64,000 nt of DNA, from contig OZ023270.1 in the NCBI GenBank assembly GCA_964006375.1, positions 78,178,891 through 78,242,890 on the forward strand. Direction: 5' to 3'. Made by a program: the position numbers and the translations under genes. Source of the DNA: Tillus elongatus (lineage: Eukaryota; Arthropoda; Insecta; Coleoptera; Cleridae). The notes under the pieces were generated by a model, which had not been told where the DNA came from, made no database searches, and saw only the letters and a program-made list of their open reading frames with translations. This document shows positions 10,929 to 22,868 of this stretch, piece after piece. Within the stretch, counting starts at the first letter, position 1; each line of letters starts with the position of its first letter.

Positions 10929-12924
10929 TTGATTTTGCCAGTGATAAATAGTACAACAGCTAAAATTTTTCAGTACTGTACTACGTGATATATCAAACAG
11001 GTAAATATTGTTGTTTATCGAGGTTCTTCTAGAGGCACTAAAACAGTATCCATCTGTAACACAATAAACTTTGCTTCTAAGAGATGAAAATCTTACAAGA
11101 AGATTAGAGTAATCAAGGGCTAGTTTTAGAGAATTATGTTATAGCATTATAAGAATATATTCTTTTGCAACATAGAGTTGAAAAGTCATAAGTATCTAAA
11201 TGAAACATTGAGAAAACTTAATTTATCATGACACATTTTATATGAGATTATTGTTTCACTAACAATGTTGGGCTCATCTCTAGATTATTAAATGTACCCC
11301 ACTTTATACTTTGTTAGAAAAACGGTGATTATTATTATTATCATTATTATTACTATTGCTTATCGATCAAGCTTTATCTTTTACCTAGATATACTAGGGT
11401 TGACATTATTGAGTGAGGATTGTAACCTGTGATGAGCACTGATAAGTACTGAAGGACCCATTTCACCACAATACAACACATTTTTTAGACCTTGCAATCG
11501 TTCCGCTAATAAACAAACAGTTTATTCATTCCTCTGATGACGTCAACTTTGTAAGCGAAGTCTGAAAAATAATGCGTATGGTAAATTGGGTTCCCCAATG
11601 TGAAATTACTATCAAAGTTTAAACACAGTTACTTCAAAATATTTGACATGTGTCATCAGCAACATTATTCTCAAGTTTTACACGTTAGCACACTATGTAT
11701 AATATTTCGCTGTAGTAGGTTTAAAATTTTCAAATCTTCAAATACGTATATTTCTGACGTAATTATTTTCCATTAAGTTTTTCCCATATTTAAGTAGGTG
11801 GTCCCCTTATAGTTATCTAATATAAATCAGGCATATGCAATCTGACAAAACCTGTAGTACAATTTCTTAGCCATCCTGTAGATAAGATTGCGTGTATATC
11901 TAGTGAGCCATGGACCCGTTCTTATGTCTTGTTTAGGCGCCTGCTAGATCTCTACCCTAGAATTATCCTCCGGATCGCCGTGGGCCACGTCCTGTCATGG
12001 CCTCCTATTATACTACTGATTATATTGTGATACTACACTGGAACCTTAATAATATATGTTTTTGTAAATGCCATGTTGGTGGCGAACATTTTCAGACTTG
12101 ATTTATTGATGTTGATTTTTTCCAACACGCCTACCAAGGTGTGTATGTGTGTGTGAATTAGTGTGCGTTTTTCAGTGTGTGTTTTCGTGGTAATATAGAG
12201 TTAGGTCGAAAGTTGTTCGCATATTATTAGTGTAAGGTGGTTTTGGAAGGCATCCAAGGAGTTCTGATGGTTAAATGATTTTCTAGTGTATCATTAAATA
12301 ATTTGAAAATCATTAGGTCTTGCCTTTCAATGATTGAGGACGTCAAAGTGAGGGATTAGTAGTTTTGATTAATGAAATTTTAACAAGGTTGCGATTATCT
12401 TCAAATTTTATGTTATTGTGACATAGATGACAGCATCTCTTACAATTTTTATATGTCAAATGTACTTTTTATCTATAACCCTTTATACATCTTCTCTTAT
12501 TTGAAAAATAAGTCTGACCCTTACAAAACAGGTCAATACTAACAGGCCAACAACGTATTTGAACCCAAGACCTCTTACTTTTAATTTTTGTCTAATAGCC
12601 TTGATTATTATGGCATACTTATGGTATCTTTATTTCTGCATGCCAAATATATTATATATCCTCTAATTGTTTCATAGATTTGTTGAAAACGATGGTGTGC
12701 AATCGGTTGCATAAGGTGGTCGACTCTAGTGGTACTTAGAAGATCTATTTCAAGCTATTTTGCTATTTGAAAAAGTAAATACTGCACTGTGTTATAGGAA
12801 ATGGTTACTTTAGTTTTAAAAGCAGTAAAAATAAAATTTAGAACGACAGAAGTGCGAAAGTGGTGGTGAGAAATGGTTTTAAGGAAATTTAAATCTTTAC
12901 TGCAGCTACTTCACAAGTTCAGCC
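10929..12924. other. No gene; one Penelope-type terminal-repeat fragment at about 11,410-11,560
   Basis: The stretch 11,410-11,560 (CCTGTGATGAGCACTGATAAGTAC, CACCACAATACAACACA, CTCTGATGACGTCAAC) is a diverged relative of the terminal repeats at 12.9, 14.9 and 36.9 kb. The rest shows nothing recognisable. Confidence 0.5.
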
Positions 12925-13319
12925 TGTGGCAATTTTAACCGAAAGTAGATATCGAGCGTCCAAACCATGTAAAATTTCAGCAACACATTATTTTACTATC
13001 CTTTTCACATCATTGTGTCTATGAGTGAAGATTGGAACCCAATTCACCATAATACAATTTTCATACCTGACAATCGTTTCGCTAATTAAGTTAGCGTCAC
13101 TAGATCGATGAATCAACTAAGCGAATAAAAACTAGAACTGCTAGATATATGTTAGTTGACAAGCAATTGCAAAGAACGTCATCTACGAAGGTATACAGAC
13201 AAACCCCCACTGTTTAGTCTAAAACCCCTGCAATTAAATATCCATTACACTACCTTTTGTAAAACTGCTTGTCGTTATTAAATATTCCTTCTAAGAAAGA
13301 GACACTGAGTATTAAGAAA

Positions 13320-13389
13320 ACAATTCGAACAATGAACTACACGGTACTAGACCTATTCTGTTCATCGAAACATTTTTGTTGAAATTTCT

Positions 13390-13455
<66 letters not shown>

Positions 13456-13725
13456 TTTCGTAAGCGTCTAACTGTCGCGTTTACCCGACATTTTTTATTA
13501 CCTTCAGATTTTCATTATCTACATATTAATTATTATCCAAATATATAATCATCATGTATATAACAACTCAAACAATGAACTACACAAGACCGGACCTGCG
13601 CTGTTTATAGAAAAAAAATTTGTTTAAATTTTTGACAATATATATACTTTCGTAAGCGCTAACTGTCACAATTGCCTTACAATTTTGATTAACTTGAGAT
13701 TTTCTTTATCTACATGATGATTATA
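13320..13725. repeat. Imperfect tandem duplication, about 240-bp period
   Basis: AACAATGAACTACAC, then an ATTTNTRACAATATATA stretch, CTTTCGTAAGCG and TCTACAT occur in the same order at 13,320-13,525 and 13,565-13,715. The first copy carries an expanded TA tract. Confidence 0.7.
13397..13453. repeat. (TA)n microsatellite
   Basis: About 57 bp of TA in the first copy of the tandem duplication. The second copy has only ATATATA at the same place, so expansion followed duplication. Confidence 0.9.
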
Positions 13726-13734
13726 TATTTGGGA

Positions 13735-14330
13735 TTTGACTGCATATGCCGATGACGCCACAGTATTATATACAGCAGAATCATGGACTGATTTAAAGAC
13801 GTGGGTGGAACAAGACTTTCCTAAAATCTGGAATTTCTTCGATCGGAAGGTTCTTGCGGTCAGGTCAGGTCAATGTTCCCAAAACTACTACATACCGTTT
13901 GAGAGTTATCGGAACAATATGCTTGGTTTTCCTCACTTTGTTTCTCGGTTGACGTCTCTAGGTTCGTTGTTTGTACAAAAGAGTCACAAATATTTGAGGG
14001 TTATCATTAACCAACATATGAAGTAGAGGTACCATATCGAGTATTTGTTAAAAAAGCTGCAAGGGTTTCTCCACAAAATTAAGACTTCACAACGGTTTTG
14101 TCAACAAAAAAGGGCTTAAAATTCTAAATTGCGCACTTGGTCAGACAAACCTTCAATGCGGTTTGACAGCCTTGGGTGGAGTCCTGAGTTGTTACTTGAG
14201 AAATATGGAAACACTTACCAAATGGATTCTGAAAATTATATTTATTAGTAATTTTACTTAACCAACTGACCAGTTGGCTTCTAGAACTAAGACAATTGTA
14301 TTTTAAAAACTTGCGGTTGTGGCAGTATAG
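13735..14330 (+). pseudogene. Non-LTR retrotransposon reverse transcriptase fragment
   Basis: Opens with TAYADDATVLYTAESW, the catalytic YADD box of a reverse transcriptase. NFFDRKVLAVRSGQ and YLRVIINQHMK follow, typical of the segment after the catalytic box. After a stop at 14,026, homology continues in shifted frames to near 14,230 (EYLLKKLQGFLHKIKTSQRF and SLGWSPELL). Everything upstream of YADD is absent; an AT-rich join lies just before it. The clade looks CR1/Jockey-like, but this is uncertain. Confidence 0.75.
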
Positions 14331-15172
14331 ACATAGGGATGAACTTTAAAGGAGGGGGCACACTTATCAGAAATAACATGGTGTATAGTGCTCGTTCCGT
14401 ACATAAAACTGTGTGTAAGAGATGTGCTGCCTCCTTGGTCCACGGATTTTTCTTATAATTTCAGAGGAAATTCGTGTGAAGAATTTGGGGCAGTTCAGGC
14501 GTGGCATTGGAAGATTGTTGGATACTATCCCCAGATTGGAGCTGCATAAGATTGCTAACCTGTGCCTTGGCTAACTAGCGGACTGCGTCTCAGTTCCTGT
14601 AATATGTGTGTTATTTTGAGATGCTTGTATTCTGTTTGAAGTTTTTATATATTTTTTTAATTTGTGTATACACAATTTGGTTTTACTCATGCAGTTCTTG
14701 AATAACATGTTTTTTTTGACGATATTTTGTAAGAGTTGTATTTTTGTGTGGAACTTTATAACATGACTGGTTTGTTATATGGCCTGCATACAAGGTTCTA
14801 CCTTTCGCAGGATTCCATAGCGTTTGCTTTATTTTTTTTGTAACGTGAATTGTAATAGGTTTAAAGTCTGTTTTGAATAAACGTCATATTATTATTATCA
14901 TTATTATATAAACAGTAGTCCTAGTTTTTATTCGCTTAGTTTACTTTTCCCTCTGTAACTCTAACTTTATTAGCGAAACTGTCGTCAGGTGTGAATACTG
15001 TATCGTGATGAATTTGACTCTCGCAATTGTACCTATCAGTGGTCAGCACAGGTTCCAATAACCACACATAGACACAATGATGTAAAAGGTATAGTAAAAT
15101 AATTTGTTACTGAAATTTCCACATGGTTTGGACGATCAATATCCACTTTCGTTTAGAATTGCCACAGAGTAT

Positions 15173-16498
15173 AATCATAGACCCCCATTGACAAGATGAA
15201 TGAAGAAAGAAAGCGTTGGTAATTTGAATGAAAAGCCAATATTTCCAAGAGGCAACCTATCATAAACTCTAGTTATATAAAACACACAAACAACGGGTCA
15301 TTAAAAAAATCGAAGCACCTTATTAGTATCAAGATAAATCCACAAATCGAAGCCAGATGACTTGATTCCGAGGGAAAGGTAAAACAATCAGAAATTATAG
15401 TGTCCGCACCAAGCTAGTACCACACAAAAGGTGGTACCACCTCGTTTGCTCCGAAGCCAATAGGCACGAACTGTCCCACCTTTCTTCGAACACCTTGCAG
15501 GTACATAACAACGTTGTTAACTAACAAGACTGTATCATAATAACCATTTAACCTGGTCGACCGAACTAAAAAATGATAACCAACTGTACCACCTACGTTA
15601 TAAAACATGTCTGTGCGACTGTACCTACCTCACTGAAAATATGATAAGTACTAAATTATACCTTATTGACGTCTTGTATAAAGAAGGTATCCACGGTAGA
15701 CCAGCGGGGTTTTATTGCTTTTTTCGTCGCTCATTAACGAAAAAACAAAAGGCCTGTTCCCCTCTACGTCTATAAACACATACACATATACTAAAAGATG
15801 ATGCTTTTTAAACAAACGTATAATTATAGGTTTTTATAACAGAATTTCTTCGACGTTTCGTTCACTCGTTATAATATTCGAGTTACCTGTCTTAAATGTG
15901 TACGAAAAATTGAGGTTATGTGTGGTCTTTTTGACAGGTGGTGTGGTCTAACTGTAGGTTATTATTATTATTAGAAATTTGATGTGGAAGTCGTAAATCA
16001 TAAGCTAATAAAGGTTTGGAGGAGTTAATATGGATTGCTCGAAGAGTTTTAGTGTATTAATAATTGCCGGGAGTGGTTTTTCTCTAGCAAGTCTTGTGCA
16101 ACAAGGCTTATAGTAGGGTAATTTAGTTGTCAAGCGATGGATGTTTATATTAGATGGCTCAATTGGATAATTGTTTGTAAAATAATGGCATTTGCATTAT
16201 TATTTCAAATGCTTAATCGATTTTGGCAAGGAGGTGGAGGTTGGGTCATTGTTGTAATTATTTTCGTGGGATCTTTTGAATGAAATAAATTAGGCAATAC
16301 CATATAGTTTGGTACAAACAGAAAATAAATCATTAGGTGTCCCAACATCAGGAGATTCATAAATTTTCTTAAAACTTTTGTTTAGTTTCGCTAATTTCCT
16401 CAATCCATTCGACACAGAAGGTCGCCAAATTTACTTTAATTTATACAGTTAAGTTAAGAATACTGTTAATACTTTGCCTTGCATCTAATCATTAAAAA
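15173..16498. other. No gene seen
   Basis: AT-rich sequence without recognisable coding or repeat modules. Short frames such as that at 15,414-15,608 (-) have no known motif. Confidence 0.4.
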
Positions 16499-16778
16499 AT
16501 CGGGCCAAAAAAGTACGTTATGGTAGCGAATTTTCATTAAATGTTGTATTAACGTAGAAAGCTGATTTTTGGTACATAGTAAAATCCTTACTAGGACAAT
16601 ATGTCCACCAAATGTCAACACGATAACTTAGTTATTTTTTGAGATACAATTTGTTGTTTATTTAATTGTTATTCGATCGATCTGGATAACGAACTCATCC
16701 AAGCTATTAATAAAAGAAAGACACGTGCTGAGTTTCATCACAATCGCTTCATTATTTTTTGACTTATTGCTTGGACAC
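16499..16778 (+). mobile_element. Composite element, left-end fragment
   Basis: AAGTACGTTATGGTAGCGAATTTTC (read in part, from about 16,513) and GGATAACGAACTCATCCAAGC, up to TTATTTTTTGACTTATTGC, match the left half of copies 1 and 5. The fragment runs into a (CA)n/(TA)n tract. Confidence 0.6.
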
Positions 16779-16787
16779 ACACACACA

Positions 16788-16854
<67 letters not shown>
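16779..16854. repeat. (CA)n/(TA)n microsatellite
   Basis: ACACACAC followed by about 65 bp of TA. Confidence 0.95.
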
Positions 16855-16855
<1 letters not shown>

Positions 16856-17175
16856 GGAAACGTTTTCGTGCTCATTAGTGTAGGATATACTTAGTTCTCG
16901 GATTGAACCGCATCAAATCTCTCTCGGGTCTAGGATCGAACACACTGAGACCTTAGCGACGATCTTCAGCGAGATGAGGGGTAGGTAAATTAAGGCTCCG
17001 TAAGCGAACTACAGCAACCCCACCTACCCTTATTCACCGATCTAAAAAGGACGCAGATTAAGGCCTTAGAGTTCATTTCCTTTCATATTTCATTTAGTTC
17101 TTGAAAATGGCTTCAACATAGGAGCCAAAACGTCGAGTTTTAATAGATACTGGACTCGAGAGCCAGTTACATTTC

Positions 17176-17177
<2 letters not shown>
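16855..17177 (+). mobile_element. Penelope-like element 3' terminal segment, between two (TA)n tracts
   Basis: GAACACACTGAGACCTTAG, an ATTTAAGGC-like stretch, CTTGAAAATGGCTTCAAC and AGGAGCCAAAACGTCGAG recur at 58.9-59.1 kb and, on the minus strand, at 39.9-40.2 kb. At the latter site they lie downstream of a GIY-YIG endonuclease frame, which ties them to a Penelope-like element. Both sides are (TA)n, suggesting insertion into a TA microsatellite. Confidence 0.6.

Positions 17178-17251
<74 letters not shown>
17178..17251. repeat. (TA)n microsatellite
   Basis: About 74 bp of TA between the Penelope-like segment and the foldback element. Confidence 0.95.
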
Positions 17252-17253
<2 letters not shown>

Positions 17254-18178
17254 GATGCGCCAAACTCGATGGCCTGTTAGAAGTATCTAGAGAACGTGAA
17301 AAGATGGGAATTTGAAATTAAGGTTATGTTAATATAAAGCCGTGATCTTAATTTTAAAAATATTTTTAACAATGCGGTGTTGCTAGATCCTCTCTTACCA
17401 AATACCATCCCTGATTTTTCTAACAGAACACCCTATATATTGTGACATTTTGAGATTCCACGGGACATTCTGGAGCATTTTTGTATAACCTAATTTTTCA
17501 CTTCTCTCGAGCCGTTGAGGAAATAAAAATTATTTTTTAAGAAATTTGGCAACCAGCATCCCTTAATAAAACAAAAAATAAGGTTGTAAAAAATAAAATA
17601 AATGTTTTCTTTTCAACCAGCATAGCTGGTTTAGGTAGAGAATTCACTGGTCATTCGGGTTTCACTATAAAATACAGTATGTTCCATTTAAAATTTCTGT
17701 ATAATTTGCATTTTAATTTTCTACAAAAAGTCTATTATATTGTGGACATCCTGTATGTATCAGCTTAATTCGCATAACATTTTTTGATATAGCAACATAA
17801 TAAGGAACAGCTACCGAAAAATCAGGCGTCCAGCTATGCTGGTTGAAAAAAAAACATTTTTTTTATTAGTAGATGCTAGTTGCCAAATTTCTTGAAAAAA
17901 TATTTGTATTTCCTAAACGGCTCAAGATAAGTGAAAGATAAGTTTAATAAAAAAGTTCCAGAATGTTCCGTGCCATCAAAAAATGTAATAATATGTAGGG
18001 TATTCTATTAGAAAAATCAGCGTTGGTATTTGGTAAGAGAGGATCTGGCAACACCGCATTATTAAAAATATTTTTAAAATGAAGATCACGGCTTTATATG
18101 AACATAACCTTAATTCCAAATTCCTGCCTTTTCTTGTTCTCTAGATACTCCTAATAGACCATCGAGTTTGGCGCACCC

Positions 18179-18180
<2 letters not shown>
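17252..18180. mobile_element. Foldback element with about 350-380-bp terminal inverted repeats
   Basis: The left arm (17,252 to about 17,632) starts GATGCGCCAAACTCGATGG. The right arm (about 17,838-18,180) ends CCATCGAGTTTGGCGCA. The arms stay similar throughout, including GATCCTCTCTTACCAAATAC and AACCAGCATAGCTGG with its complement. The unique middle is about 205 bp and has no open frame of note. Each outer end abuts a (TA)n tract. It is a non-autonomous foldback/MITE-type transposon of unknown superfamily; its double-stranded transcripts would be long. Confidence 0.8.

Positions 18181-18267
<87 letters not shown>
18181..18267. repeat. (TA)n microsatellite
   Basis: About 86 bp of TA between the foldback element and a composite-element module. 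Confidence 0.95.
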
Positions 18268-18271
<4 letters not shown>

Positions 18272-18345
18272 ACGGACCTTGCTTTTGGGTCTCAGGGACC
18301 CTAATTCGCGCTCATTTGAAGAAATCTCACCGTAGCGAATTATTA
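18268..18345 (-). mobile_element. Composite element hairpin-end module, partial
   Basis: CAGGGACCCTAATTCGCGC followed by TCATTTGAAGAAAT is the reverse complement of the GAGCGCGAATTAGG module that sits next to (TA)n tracts elsewhere. The terminal hairpin itself is lost. Confidence 0.55.
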
Positions 18346-19770
18346 AAATAAAAAATCGCTGAAGCGTATGCGCGCAGCCAATGCGCCATGGTAACGACTT
18401 ATAGAACTGATTTAAGCAGTTTTTTTAGAGGGATTAGTCACTTGGATTTAGCATAAAATTATATATTTTTTACGGTAGTCTACTTTTTTATTTTTGTTGC
18501 GTTGTTGCCAAGTTATTCGTAAAAATGGCAGAATGTTAGTCTCAGTGAGCCTATACAGATTAATACATTGTATAAATACTATAAAGTTTTATACAGACAT
18601 ATTTTGCAGTGATGTAGACAAAGGATGTGTTCAACTGACAGTGCTACTCATAGTTGATATAAGTGTACAGGCTGTTCTTTGTGGGGGTGTAAAGTCAAGA
18701 TACTTCAGAGAAGTTTTTCTCAATTTTTTCGAATGTCACACCCCATATATTATTTCACTTTTGGATTTCTACCCAAATCTTTACATTAAAGAGCTGCTTA
18801 ATAGCTACTTAAAACCTGTTACAGAAATTTAAAAATGTTTTCTCGTATTTCCTTCTCTTATTGAAAATCCCTATCTTATCCGTTAGACACTTGATTTTTA
18901 GACACATGACTATGCAGTGCTTTCTTACTAGATTAAATAATGTCTTAAGAAGAGTCATTTCTATCCGCATACCCCGTAAATGTTTAGCTTATCCTTCTCC
19001 TTCGGCATAATTTCAGATTCTATTTTAAATATCTGGTCACAACGTGCCGAAAATGAGAAAGAACTGGAGGAGTGAACTTTTGAAGTACACTTGTAACAAA
19101 AGTAGAAGGTACAAGGTGCCAGAAATTTGATGAAGTGCTTTTGAAATCATTCAAATACACATAATAAGAGTCTCTTCGTTTCACTTTGCTTTTCCTAAAA
19201 GTGTTTCCTTTGTCGTTTCTGAAATATAGGTTATAATTGTACAGAGGTTTCTGGAAAGTATTCAGGAGAAAACTTCAAGACCTGACTATTTTTGCGGCTT
19301 ATGTGTTAGCGATAACTTCTATAATTCGTTAACCGAAAGTCGATAAAAAGTTATTCTGCATAAAGTGACTTCGAGAAAGATAAATAAATGAAAATATTAG
19401 CAAAATGTGTACTAGTGGAAATGTGTAGAATAATACGAAATTGTGTGTGCGTTCACAGCGACCATCGCTCCTTAGTAGTCTTTAAGCTCGACAAATATAG
19501 CGGGGATATCATCAGGTATTTATTTTAAATGTTAACACATGAGTGAAAATTCTAAGATAACCTGTGGGAGATATCATCAGGCTTGCAAAAAATGAGAACT
19601 ATTTGTGTATAATTAAATACATATCATCACAGTATAGATGTGATGCCTCTTTATCACCCTAACCATGATTATCTGCTTCCAGAGGCTTTTTTTATTTTAC
19701 TGTAGCTCCCATACTGCACCAAGCTCTCCAGGAGTTTCTCTCTTGATCTACTTCTTTCATTGGTAGACGG
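18346..19770. other. No gene seen
   Basis: One frame (18,494-18,832 +, 112 codons) is open but has low-complexity hydrophobic composition and no known motif. I treat it as chance. Nothing else recognised. Confidence 0.4.
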
Positions 19771-20577
19771 GTTTGTATCATAAAAAGTAATATATCTAAC
19801 AAAATTCAGATCTGTAAGTTAAAGGAGAAAAAAGTTATAGAAATTGCACCAAAAAAATTTGATTTTCCTCAAAACGTCAAAGTCGCGATTTGAAACGTCA
19901 AAATTGGCAACATTTAGGCAAAGAACCTGAAACTAATACGAATTCTGTGGAAAAGATGTCGTAAGAAGTGTTTTACAAGCCCTGAAGTTTCAGCATCAAC
20001 CGTCATTGTCCTTCATTTTACAAAAATATTTCCAAAAAATTCATGTCAAATAGACCCTTTCTCTGATGCTTTGGCAGTAGTTTTTACTATAGAGTTTATT
20101 GTTTAATGGTATATAATTTCGAGAGAATTATCGTAAAAAAATCAATAAAGCCCAACATATCGGTTATTATACAACATACGAGAAAAACAGAGTATACTGT
20201 ATTTATAGCGTGTCTTGAGCTACATTTTCAAAAATTCAATCACGGGCTGTCCCATAAGTCGCTGGTGATACAAATTTTCTTTTTTTTAGACGAACACGCC
20301 TTATATTATTGCATTTTTGCATTTTCCATCAAAATATAATACATGTTTGTAAGAAAAGCAATTCTGGATGCAGCAAGTGCGTTATGGTAGCGAATTTTCA
20401 ATAAATACTACATTTTCAAACAATAAAGTAATTTTGCTGAAATATGGTACATTGTTTCTACTATATCGGTTATACTGGTAACCAAATTTGATGCCTGATT
20501 TCTTCATAAAACACATATTTGCTTTTAAAAACACTTTTATGAAAATTCACTACCATAACGCACTTGCTGCGTCCAGA
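19771..20577 (+). mobile_element. Composite element, copy 4 (5'-truncated)
   Basis: Aligns with the right two-thirds of copy 2 (AAAACGTCAAAGTCGCG, TAGCGTGTCTTGAGCTAC, AACACGCCTTATATTATTG). It ends in a shortened 215-bp terminal sub-unit (20,363-20,577) with both TCTGGATGCAGCAAG and CTTGCTGCGTCCAGA ends. The hairpin end and (TA)n tract are missing. Confidence 0.7.
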
Positions 20578-22040
20578 CTATTTAACATATTTTTAATTTG
20601 GCTATCTTTACTCTATGGCTCTTCGTTCATGACACTAGTCCACCTGCATTAACTTCTTTTATATTAAATTCTTGCACTAACTTCTTTTTCTTCTTGTATT
20701 ACCTATGTTTTTTGGTAACGCGTATTTAGACTTTCAATATCTGATTATAGTCAATGTCTGTGTTTGCACTAGGATATTAGTAGCTACATTTAGACAAATT
20801 TTTGTGACGTTTTAGTAAGAATAACCCCCAAGACGAGACACCACCCAAATAAGCCACCCAGACCCCGCTCTCATGTCCCGGCCCCCTCCTAAAACCCCGG
20901 GGGGGGGGGTTATCCTTCCCCTTCTGCATGCCTACGACCACCCCCAATGCATAAATCACAATAAAAATTTCGTGGGAACAACCCCCAAGAAAGTTACGGC
21001 GCCTGTGGCGAATAGGGGCCCTGTGCGGGATAGACAGGATTTTAAGTAGGTGTAGCTGCAAAATGGGATAAAGGCAGCTTGGATAGATCCGGATAAGCTT
21101 TTTTTTTCGCACTTTTCGTTTATACTTCCTTTTTATCTTCTTCCCCGCCAATCATCCCTAGTCACTACCGGTACTGTTACTTTCTTGGGGGTTGTTTGCA
21201 TGAACTTTTTCTTGTGGTTTATGCATCCAAGGCGAGGTTTTAAGCATGTTTCTGAAATTGTTTTTCTAAAAAACCCTTCGTGAGTTTATCTGCAAATTTA
21301 ATTATTATTTTATTTTTACTTCTTTTGTAAAATAAAAGGAGAAAACTTTATTTCGTCTCCAGTGCCTTTTTAGAATTATTTTTGCACACCAATACACTAC
21401 AAACAACTCCCATGTATCTAAACGGATATTTAGGTTACGTTATCTATTGTGTTCTTGTTTTAGGTATATATATAACTTTTTTTTCATTAAACACATATAT
21501 ACCTTTATCATTATTTACCAGTATAATTTTTGAATATAAAAAGATCTTTAATAAATAACGTTCAACTGGTAATACTGTTGATTCACTGTGTTTTGTTTAC
21601 AACACAACACCTCAAAAAATAAGATATAGACAATAGTTTCGATTTAACTTCTATTTCGTCCAACATAAACATTGAAATGAAATGAAATGACAGTATTTTC
21701 AGACAGATTAAAATTGTCTGAAAATGCTGTCAAGCAGCGAAACTATAGTCACAGAAGCATTGAAGAACATCCTAGAACTTCCAGAATTCGAAGGGCCACT
21801 TGCTCCAGTTAGCTCACGCGCTGGCTGCGTCCTTCACCTACAAAAACCAACAGGGAAGCCAGAGAAGTATTCTCAAAGTCTGTATGCAATATTAGATACT
21901 GTTTCATTCGGTTCATGCAAGTTTTTCTGTTATTAAAACAGTTCCTAAAATAAATACATATACTGTTAAAATAAATAAATAAATAGATGTTCAAGCAATT
22001 CAATTTCCAGGGCCTAAAAGCTACTGTTTAATTTGAAAAA
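20578..22040. other. No gene seen; contains a C-rich patch
   Basis: Near 20,820-21,020 the base composition becomes C-rich on the plus strand, including an 11-base G run (about 20,899-20,909) and repeated CCCCCAAGA. The minus-strand frame across it (20,777-21,151) is basic and proline-rich but unlike a known protein. It is probably chance. Confidence 0.4.
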
Positions 22041-22505
22041 TCTCGGGACGCAGCAAGTGCGTTATGGTAGTGAATTTATATTAAATGCTTCAAATTTGAA
22101 TAACTCAATTTTCTATAAACTTAGAAAGTTTAATTTTGGTATGTAGTAAGGTCTTTCCTAGTGCAAAATATTCACTAAGTTTCTTAAAATAACTTTGTAA
22201 TTTTCGGAGTAAAAAATTTTTCGAAAGAAAATTTAAAATTTGAATAATTTAATTTTCTATAAACTTAGAAAGTTTAATTTTGGTACGTAGTAAGGTCTCT
22301 TACAAGGAAACATATATAGTAAATTTCATTATTTTCATGATATTTTCGGAGAAAAAAAATTTTTTTTTGAAAGAAAACTCAAAATTTTCCCGGAAAACCT
22401 CATCCGATTTTCCTGGCTAACGAACTCGTCCAAGCCATTAATAAAAGAAAGGCACTTGCCGAGTTTCATTGAAATCGGTTAATTATTTTTTGAGTTATCA
22501 GACGG

Positions 22506-22509
<4 letters not shown>

Positions 22510-22594
<85 letters not shown>
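22510..22594. repeat. (TA)n microsatellite
   Basis: About 85 bp of TA inside composite element copy 5. Confidence 0.95.
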
Positions 22595-22597
<3 letters not shown>

Positions 22598-22868
22598 ATA
22601 TAAAATTGAAATTGACCCCGGATATGGGTTCTAGGGGTCCTAGTTCGCGCTCAATTGAAAAATTTTTGCAAAGTATCACCATCGATACCTCTCTATTAGT
22701 GAACTTTTTTAAATAAAAATTCACTATAAGCAGTTTTGGTGAATTTTCTTAGAAAAAATTCGCTAATGGGGAGATCCCGACTTTTGAATTTTGAAAATAA
22801 CTTTTGCAAATGAAGGCGAACTACGACCCCTAGAATTTTTCTTTTGGCATGTGCCTTCCTTTTGTAAG

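Larger units (their letters stand above)
12925..15172. mobile_element. Pair of Penelope-type terminal repeats in inverted orientation
   Basis: Segments of roughly 215-255 bp at 12,925-13,140 and 14,915-15,172 are imperfect reverse complements. They share TGGCAATTTTAACCGAAAG, CAAACCATGT, GACACAATGATGT, GTTAGCGAAAC-like and TTTTTATTCGCTTAGTT blocks. They bracket a (TA)n tract, a short tandem duplication and a LINE relic. Within each arm is a hammerhead-like hairpin (GCTAACTTAATTAGC then GAAACGATTGTC on the minus strand near 13,065-13,095), but the CUGANGA box is mutated. Penelope-like elements often have inverted or partial terminal repeats, which fits. Confidence 0.55.

Noticed and set aside
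17101..17160. Hammerhead in the CTTGAAAATGGC...GGAGCC-AAAACGTCGAG phrase of the Penelope 3' segments
   Set aside because: The hairpin and GAAACGTC part resemble a hammerhead, but the CUGANGA box reads TTGAAAA in all copies here, so I did not call a ribozyme.
18494..18832. 112-codon plus-strand frame
   Set aside because: No recognisable motif, hydrophobic chance-like composition, no neighbouring exon signals.
20777..21151. 124-codon minus-strand frame, basic and Gly-rich
   Set aside because: It covers a C-rich low-complexity patch with no domain or splice context.
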